A DNA stretch of 64,000 bases from CAYZWU01 sp964482235 (GTDB taxonomy: Bacteria > Planctomycetota > B15-G4 > CAYZWU01), in assembly GCA_964482235.1 (NCBI GenBank), contig CAYZWU010000004.1:124001-188000 (forward strand). The letters run 5' to 3'. How positions within the stretch are numbered: position 1 is the stretch's first letter; every line of letters starts with the position of its first letter. Below are positions 59,057 to 64,000 of the stretch, piece after piece. Below the pieces are notes generated by a model that was given only the letters and a program-made list of their open reading frames with translations, did no database searches and was not told where the DNA came from. A program made the position numbers and the translations under genes.

Positions 59057-60283
59057 CTACTTGTCAGCGTCCGCTTCCTCGATGGCGGGAATCTTCTCGA
59101 GCTCCTCCTCGATGATCTTGACCACCATCTCGCGCACGTCGTCGTATCCGGGCTCTCCTTTGAACATGCCGTAGGTCGTGTGCGAGTTCTCGAAATAGCC
59201 GTCGAGGTGGAAGAGCCTCTCGTCTTCCTCGATCTCTCCCGCCCCCCTGGCAAAGGCATTGGTGGATTCGTAGGAGCCCAGCGAGATCTTGAACAGCGTC
59301 TTTCCGGTTTTCCTGTCCCGGACATGGAAGGAGAACCGGACGGCCATTTCGCCTTCGAGCTCGAAATACTCGAGAGCCATCACGCCGTGATCCTTCACCG
59401 AAAACTGGTCGCGGCAGTACAGGTTGGCCTGGCTCAGGGAGTCGATCTTCCCTTTTTTCCGCAGGTCGAAGAGCCGCTTGCGATGCTTGTCGCGCTCTTT
59501 CATCTTCCCCAGCGCCTGACACTCCTGGACGATCTTGGTGATGGGGCGCCAGTCGTCGGGCCTTGTCTCCGAAAAGCGGAGGAAATGCTCGAGCGCCTCC
59601 TCGTGCTTGCCCATGGTCTGGCACGTCTGCCCGAGGTTGTAGAGAGCGAGGCCGAACCCGGGATCCTTTGCGACGACCTTGCTCAGGAGTGCGTAGGCTG
59701 CCTTGAGATCGTTCAGATGCACCGAGATCCCGCCCAGTTCGGACAGGGCCTTCAGGTTGTCCGGTTCGATCTCGAGCACCTTCTTCATGGCGATCGCGGC
59801 TTCCTCGAGCTGATCGGTGTCGATCAGCACCTGACCGAACTCGAACCAGTAGTCGACATTCTTCGGCATGATACCGCATGCCTTCCGGAGGCATTTCTCC
59901 GCCTCGACGAGATCTCTGTTGATCCTGGCAATGAGCCCCTTGAAGAAGTACGACTTGTGGTTTTTGTCGTCGAGAGCAACGGCCCTGTCGAATGCCGCCA
60001 CGGCCTCCCCGTCCTTCTGCAGATAGAACAGCACCTGTCCCTTCTGTTGAAAGGCGACCGCGTTCGCCGAATCCTGCCCGGTCAGTTCCTCCAACCTGGA
60101 CAGAACGGTTCTCAGGACCTCTTCGCCCTCCTCGAATTTGTCGGAGCGAAGCAGTTCCAAACCCTTCACTATGTCTTCTTTAAAAAGCTCATCATCCATC
60201 GTCTGTGCCGCATCCCCGGAAAACAAGTAAAGGAAAAACGTCAACACCGACCTGTGCAGAAAAGCCATCGTCTTCCTGTTCAT
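59057..60283 (-). CDS. Tetratricopeptide-repeat protein
   Basis: A 408-residue protein with about six TPR units between residues ~60 and 255 (for example AVAFQQKGQVLFYLQKDGEA, ALYNLGQTCQTMGKHEEALE). The N-terminal stretch (HRSVLTFFLYLFSGDAA) looks like a signal peptide. The last ~130 residues form a separate alpha/beta domain of unknown family (YFELEGEMAVRFSFHVRDRKTGK). TPR proteins act as protein-binding scaffolds. The start is uncertain between ATGs at 60283 and 60268. It is followed by the convergent MEMO gene after seven bases. Confidence 0.8.
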   Translation of the reverse strand: MNRKTMAFLHRSVLTFFLYLFSGDAAQTMDDELFKEDIVKGLELLRSDKFEEGEEVLRTVLSRLEELTGQDSANAVAFQQKGQVLFYLQKDGEAVAAFDRAVALDDKNHKSYFFKGLIARINRDLVEAEKCLRKACGIMPKNVDYWFEFGQVLIDTDQLEEAAIAMKKVLEIEPDNLKALSELGGISVHLNDLKAAYALLSKVVAKDPGFGLALYNLGQTCQTMGKHEEALEHFLRFSETRPDDWRPITKIVQECQALGKMKERDKHRKRLFDLRKKGKIDSLSQANLYCRDQFSVKDHGVMALEYFELEGEMAVRFSFHVRDRKTGKTLFKISLGSYESTNAFARGAGEIEEDERLFHLDGYFENSHTTYGMFKGEPGYDDVREMVVKIIEEELEKIPAIEEADADK

Positions 60284-60313
60284 CTTTCTTGACCCTTAAA
60301 GCCTCTCTGCCTC

Positions 60314-62728
60314 TCAGAGATTATCGGATGAGACGTCGGCGTTCTCTCCCGTCCCGCCTTCCACGCCGTCGGCGCCAAGGGAGAAGATCACGTACCTGCT
60401 CGCGCTCTCCTTCTTGTAGTGGAATTTGAAACCCCACGGGTCGAGGAGCCGATCTTTCCGGTTGATATATCCTCCACCTCCCAGAGCCTCGTCCGATTCG
60501 AGCAGTACGTCCAGGGATTCCGGGAGTTCTCCATGATTGAATAGATAGTCTTCGATGTGGACCTCGATGAATTCGATCCTGTCTGCCACATCCATCTCGA
60601 ATTCTTCATATGATGCATCGACAATCCTGTTCTCGTCCGTTCTGATCGTCTGCCACGGCATTGCCAGATTCAATGCCACGGACAGACAGCTCCAGTTCAG
60701 CTGCGCCTTCAACTGCTTCGTATTGAAGAACAGACCCGTCAACGGATCGACAGGAAAGAGGAAGCCGGCGACCTCGGCGCCTACAGGCCCCTCGCTTATC
60801 CAGAGATACCCCCCCTCGACCTTGAAACCTGCCTTGAAGCCGCACGACAGATGCCGGGCAATCGAATCCGGCGACGGCAGTTCATACGATTGATCGCCGC
60901 CCGGCGAAAACAGGGTGGCCAGCATCAGCCACCCGGAATAATAGCGCGAGTATCGTGCAAAGATGATCTCGGGAATATCGGCCCACGACAGCTCGACGAG
61001 ATCCTTGTCCGGCGGAAGGGCGTCGAACATGGCACGGAAAGCCTCATTGCTCAGGACCGATGAAGCAGACGGAGAGGAGCACTCCTGCAGGAAGGATTTC
61101 AAGGAGCGCACGTTCGCCGCGAAAACAACGTGGTCGCCGCGATGCGTGAAAGCCGGGAGATCGCGCAACGACTGATCCGGTCGAGACGTATTGGCCTTGA
61201 AATAATGGATCGTGCTCCCCTCGAAGGTCGTGCTCTCCAGGGACAGCAGGAGGCTCGTTTCCGCCTCGGTCTTTTCCTCCTCCTCTTCAGTCAGAAAACC
61301 ATCCATAACCGCTTCGATCTCCTCCAGTTCCTCGTCGGTCAGCTCATCCTCGTCTTCATCGTCATCCGCAGCGATATCATGGGTCACGGTCCATGTTCCG
61401 TCGTCCTGCCTCTCGGCAGCCTGACCGCTGAATTCGACGGCGAGCGGCTCGCGCAGAATTTCGAGAAACCTGTCGAATTCCTTCACTTCGAGAAGCAGAC
61501 AAGCGGTGTCGCCCTTCTTCATTCGGAAGGCCGTGCAATCGGCGGCGAAGCGGTTATCCATTTCACTGCCGAGTTCCAGAAGCCGCTCCATCACGGGGTC
61601 CAGGTCCAGGCCGTATCCTGCTCCAACGTACCCGGCTGTGCAGATACCGGCTGCAACCTGGCAAAGACGCTCCAGGTCAAGGCGGCATACATCGAGCGAC
61701 AGGACATCTGCCGGAATCTTCTCGAGCCGTTCCTGCAGGTCGTCACGCTGCGGCATAATCGAAGGATCATCGTCCACGGTCATAACGGTCATAAACGAGC
61801 AGGAATAGGCTCTTCCATCAACCGAGTGCGTGAAAATCGACAGGGTCAACGGACAGCCCAGTCCGTAGAGTGCGCCCAGAGAGTCGACGGCGAACGGTAT
61901 GTGCTCGGCATCAAGTTCATCCTCGTTGACAATCTCGATTGCCCTTCGCGCGACTGCGGCCAACCCGTACAGATCGATCCAGCACTTGACAGCGGATTTC
62001 CCCTTGATCGTGCAGTTCTTTCTGGCAAGGGAATACTCGGATCTGTCCGCCAGACTCCTCGTTGTCTGATCCTGCCGGCAGTCAACGATCTTCTGGGCCG
62101 CGTTCCGGCTCAGGGCCACGAAATCGATCCCGTCAACACGGAAAAGCCAGATATCCTGAGGCCATTCGCCCGGCAGAACGATCTGCTCGAGCGTCACTCC
62201 GCGATAACGAATTGTCTCCGCTGCATCACGGTCCCCCTCCGCCACGGTCCCGACGAGCAGATCCCGCAGCAGCCGGATCAGGTTCTGCTCGGTGTCCCCG
62301 AACTCGGCCCCGATCACAAGTCCCAGATCAGGCTTTTCGATCCCTAACTCATCGTTCGGCGGTACAAGATGAAGCAAGGCGACGAAACACTTCCCGATCT
62401 GACGCGGATCGATCGGGAGTTTCCCATCGGGACAGCCGAGCAGAGTGGCCACGAACTCGATCTGGGGGACGACAAGGCAATCAATAATACTGCGCACCTC
62501 CTCTTCTTCTTCCAGAATCGCGAAGAGCGGCATTGTTTCCGCCTCGTTCCGCGCAGCCGCCATATCCTCGACACCGGAGAAGAAGAGAGTATCCGCGGGA
62601 AGGAGATCCTCGATCTGCCGGGAGCTCTGAGCCGAAGCGCATGGAAGCGTAAGAAACACCGCCAGCGCAACGCCAAGGAGAATCACGATCGAGCGGCACG
62701 AACAACCTCGTGTTACGACAAGATTCAT
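60314..62728 (-). CDS. Large secreted protein with a C-terminal pseudopilin-like (GspG) domain
   Basis: An 804-residue exported protein from the ATG at 62728 (AAGGAG upstream); the signal peptide ends LTLPCASAQ. The first ~650 residues begin LLPADTLFFSGVEDMAAARNE and resemble DUF3352-type proteins, in which a long alpha/beta region is repeated in two halves; an Asp/Glu-rich linker sits near residue 450. The final ~90 residues (NHGELPESLDVLL, LLDPWGFKFHY, IFSLGADGVEGG) match the periplasmic C-terminal domain of the type II secretion major pseudopilin, including its calcium-loop region, but without the N-terminal pilin helix. Function is unknown. It is alone on the strand with the TPR gene downstream. 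Confidence 0.78.
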   Translation of the reverse strand: MNLVVTRGCSCRSIVILLGVALAVFLTLPCASAQSSRQIEDLLPADTLFFSGVEDMAAARNEAETMPLFAILEEEEEVRSIIDCLVVPQIEFVATLLGCPDGKLPIDPRQIGKCFVALLHLVPPNDELGIEKPDLGLVIGAEFGDTEQNLIRLLRDLLVGTVAEGDRDAAETIRYRGVTLEQIVLPGEWPQDIWLFRVDGIDFVALSRNAAQKIVDCRQDQTTRSLADRSEYSLARKNCTIKGKSAVKCWIDLYGLAAVARRAIEIVNEDELDAEHIPFAVDSLGALYGLGCPLTLSIFTHSVDGRAYSCSFMTVMTVDDDPSIMPQRDDLQERLEKIPADVLSLDVCRLDLERLCQVAAGICTAGYVGAGYGLDLDPVMERLLELGSEMDNRFAADCTAFRMKKGDTACLLLEVKEFDRFLEILREPLAVEFSGQAAERQDDGTWTVTHDIAADDDEDEDELTDEELEEIEAVMDGFLTEEEEEKTEAETSLLLSLESTTFEGSTIHYFKANTSRPDQSLRDLPAFTHRGDHVVFAANVRSLKSFLQECSSPSASSVLSNEAFRAMFDALPPDKDLVELSWADIPEIIFARYSRYYSGWLMLATLFSPGGDQSYELPSPDSIARHLSCGFKAGFKVEGGYLWISEGPVGAEVAGFLFPVDPLTGLFFNTKQLKAQLNWSCLSVALNLAMPWQTIRTDENRIVDASYEEFEMDVADRIEFIEVHIEDYLFNHGELPESLDVLLESDEALGGGGYINRKDRLLDPWGFKFHYKKESASRYVIFSLGADGVEGGTGENADVSSDNL

Positions 62729-62832
62729 CACAATCTCCTTGCTGATCGTTCACGCTCCTGACTGTGCACACGCCCCGAGACGCCCGCTTATCCAGCGGCG
62801 CAAGTATAACATTTCAGCCAAGAAATCCCTGA

Positions 62833-62940
62833 TCACTTCCTCGCCGGCTGCTGGCCGCTCAGCTGCAGGAGACTCTCCTCGTAGGCCTGAAGAATCTTGC
62901 GGCGTTGTTCATGGTGAATGACCGGAGCCTCTTCACTCAT
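62833..62940 (-). CDS. Possible 35-codon small protein
   Basis: An ATG-to-TGA frame of 35 codons (MSEEAPVIHHEQRRKILQAY at the start) with a helical, amphipathic composition, 73 bases downstream of the gene ending at 63014 on the same strand. I see no good ribosome site upstream. It could be a small accessory protein of the redox cluster or chance. Confidence 0.3.
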   Translation of the reverse strand: MSEEAPVIHHEQRRKILQAYEESLLQLSGQQPARK

Positions 62941-63013
62941 ACCAGATCGATCGAGGCCCGGGCCAGTTCGAACTGAACGACTTCGAGAGCTTGAAACCAG
63001 GATTCGTGGAGGC

Positions 63014-63499
63014 TTAATCCACCCAGATCCGCCTCAGGCAGCAGTCGCCGCCGTCGGGAAGGGACGAGGTCGTCTCGATCCTGATCGACGTGCCGAGAGC
63101 CTTGTTGAGCTCGTCCACCGCCGTGAAGAACCAGGTGTCACATCCCGGCCGATCCTCGTCGAGGACGTCGAGCCTCTTGTGCCAGTGGAACCAGGGGCAG
63201 TCGGCGTGCCGCACGAACGCCTCGTCCCCCTCGCCCTCCTCCACCGAGGCGTCCTCGCCCATGCAGACCGACGACCAGGCTATGGAGTTCGCCACCTGGA
63301 TCGCCAGCGGCTTCTCGGGATCGATCCTTTTCAGGTAGGCCGCGGCGGTCTGAACGCCCGTGATCTCCCACATCCGGTTTCCCAGCTCCACGGGATCGAT
63401 GTCCGGCGCCATGGAGAGCGCGGCCTCGCGCCAGGCGAAGTGCTGGGCGCGGACGATCTCGCAGAGAACCTTGAAACGCTTCTCGATCGGTATATCCAT
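63014..63499 (-). CDS. Cysteine-containing protein of unknown function in a redox cluster
   Basis: A 161-residue cytoplasmic protein that I cannot place firmly. It has six or more cysteines (VLCEIV, SSVCMGED, HADCPWFHWHK, RPGCDTW, GDCCLRR), and the HADCPW block next to several His residues suggests metal or cofactor binding. The general look is like the small L-2-amino-thiazoline-4-carboxylate hydrolase-type family, but this is weak. GGGAAGGAACG precedes the ATG. It follows the ferredoxin gene by 66 bases with a GC-rich hairpin between. Confidence 0.65.
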   Translation of the reverse strand: MDIPIEKRFKVLCEIVRAQHFAWREAALSMAPDIDPVELGNRMWEITGVQTAAAYLKRIDPEKPLAIQVANSIAWSSVCMGEDASVEEGEGDEAFVRHADCPWFHWHKRLDVLDEDRPGCDTWFFTAVDELNKALGTSIRIETTSSLPDGGDCCLRRIWVD

Positions 63500-63521
63500 C
63501 TCGTTCCTTCCCAGGCTTGCC

Positions 63522-63553
63522 GGCCCGGCCGGCGATCGTTGCCGGACCGGGCC
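63522..63553 (-). other. GC-rich intercistronic hairpin
   Basis: Arms 63522-63533 and 63541-63553 pair over 12 bp with one bulged base, between the ferredoxin stop and the next gene's ribosome site. There is no T-run, so it may tune relative expression or mRNA stability rather than terminate. Confidence 0.5.
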
Positions 63554-63565
63554 GTGATCTTCTGC

Positions 63566-63793
63566 CTAACGCTTGAACTCGTACGCATCATGCACAGCCG
63601 CTGCGCCGTAATACCGCGGCAGCTCGAAGTGGACGGCATCGAAGGCGCACACCTCGGCGCAGATGCCGCACTCCTCGCAGAGCATCTGCAGATAGGCGGC
63701 CCTGTTGTTGATCAGCCCCATGATCTGGGCCGGGCATCGCTTGACGCAGACGCCGCACCCGTTGCACTTGAACGCGTCGATTACTGGAAACAT
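63566..63793 (-). CDS. 2[4Fe-4S] ferredoxin
   Basis: A 75-residue bacterial-type ferredoxin with two cluster motifs, CNGCGVCVKRCP (~residues 10-21) and CEECGICAEVCA (~39-50). It carries electrons at low potential. The C-terminal tail ends GAAAVHDAYEFKR, which resembles the tail of the oxidoreductase encoded just upstream. GGGAGG precedes the ATG, and the ribosome site overlaps the upstream stop region. It probably serves the adjacent flavoprotein, and could feed the ATP-dependent reductase, though that gene is 27 kb away. Confidence 0.9.
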   Translation of the reverse strand: MFPVIDAFKCNGCGVCVKRCPAQIMGLINNRAAYLQMLCEECGICAEVCAFDAVHFELPRYYGAAAVHDAYEFKR

Positions 63794-63807
63794 ATCTCGA
63801 TCCTCCC

Positions 63808-64000
63808 TCAGAAGGTCATACCCAGCCTGTAGCCGTCATGAACCGCCGCACTGGAACGGCGCGTCACGATGGCATCGCCGATCACGGAGACGTCGCCCTG
63901 CTTGTACTCGAGCTCGTTGTTGGGCGACATGTTGGCCAGAATGATCGTGTCGCACTCGATCAGGTTCTCGATGCCCTCGGGATCGACAGCCAGGACGCCC
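63808..64000 (-). CDS. C-terminus of an FAD/NAD(P)-dependent oxidoreductase (cut by window edge)
   Basis: The last 64 codons of a minus-strand gene that begins beyond 64000. The readable part has ECDTIILAN, NELEY, the FAD-binding signature SVIGDAI and the terminal AAVHDGYRLG segment. This matches the C-terminal domain of old-yellow-enzyme-type NADH:flavin oxidoreductases such as 2-enoate or 2,4-dienoyl-CoA reductases. The stop at 63808-63810 lies 14 bases before the ferredoxin start. The substrate cannot be inferred from this fragment. Confidence 0.75.
   Translation of the reverse strand, partial: GVLAVDPEGIENLIECDTIILANMSPNNELEYKQGDVSVIGDAIVTRRSSAAVHDGYRLGMTF

Noticed and set aside
1..64000. 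Mobile elements, prophage, toxin-antitoxin or defence islands
   Set aside because: I looked for transposase, integrase, restriction, toxin-antitoxin and phage structural motifs among the translated frames and saw none.

Overview
The window is GC-rich bacterial chromosome, densely packed, with no rRNA, tRNA, transposase, integrase, prophage or CRISPR array that I can see. Three traits set the lifestyle: secreted proteins built from parallel beta-helix, kelch and subtilisin modules; a large multiheme cytochrome c; and two gene groups typical of anaerobic aromatic-acid breakdown. The domain style of the secreted proteins recalls uncultured FCB-group or Planctomycetes-like lineages. That placement is an impression from protein style and needs a marker-gene tree.

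Layout. 1-7 kb: DEAD-box RNA helicase, an alkaline-phosphatase-superfamily hydrolase, a rhodanese-kelch lipoprotein and a zinc-type alcohol dehydrogenase. 7-17.8 kb: a duplicated beta-helix secreted protein, an acyl-AMP ligase/asparagine-synthetase pair, glucose-6-phosphate isomerase, a VTT-domain membrane protein and a secreted beta-propeller-like protein. 17.8-25 kb (minus strand): Xaa-Pro aminopeptidase, 12-haem cytochrome, hybrid sensor kinase. 25-28.5 kb: a GntR-regulated ABC-transporter operon with a clear promoter and operator. 28.5-31 kb: M20 amidohydrolase and SGNH hydrolase.

31-47.8 kb is the most interesting part. Two operons diverge from a short control region carrying a four-copy 22-bp tandem repeat between two good promoters. 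Leftward: a benzoyl-CoA-reductase-type subunit (BcrB-like), its ATPase/activator, an ADP-forming acyl-CoA synthetase and a sodium:solute symporter. Rightward: an SDR, an SCP2-type thiolase and a DUF35 Zn-ribbon protein, then after a terminator the ring-opening hydrolase BamA/Oah, a HyuA/HyuB (ketone-carboxylase/hydantoinase) pair, an unusual acyl-CoA dehydrogenase and a split B12-dependent acyl-CoA mutase. My reading is uptake, CoA activation, ATP-driven ring reduction and hydrolytic ring opening of an aromatic acid, possibly fed by a ketone-carboxylation branch. Several canonical genes (bcrC, a second ATPase, dienoyl-CoA hydratase, the cognate alcohol dehydrogenase) are absent, so the route may be a variant.

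47.8-53.4 kb (minus): DMT transporter, PqqB-like lipoprotein, subtilisin-family protease, and a second beta-helix protein whose signal peptide is separated from the body by a one-base frameshift. 53.9-59 kb: glutaryl-CoA dehydrogenase, thiolase, 3-hydroxybutyryl-CoA dehydrogenase and enoyl-CoA hydratase, the expected lower pathway from glutaryl-CoA to acetyl-CoA, followed by a MEMO-family lipoprotein. 59-62.7 kb: a TPR protein and a large secreted protein ending in a pseudopilin-like domain. 62.8-64 kb: a small redox cluster (cysteine-containing protein, 2[4Fe-4S] ferredoxin, C-terminus of a flavin/pyridine-nucleotide oxidoreductase cut by the window edge).
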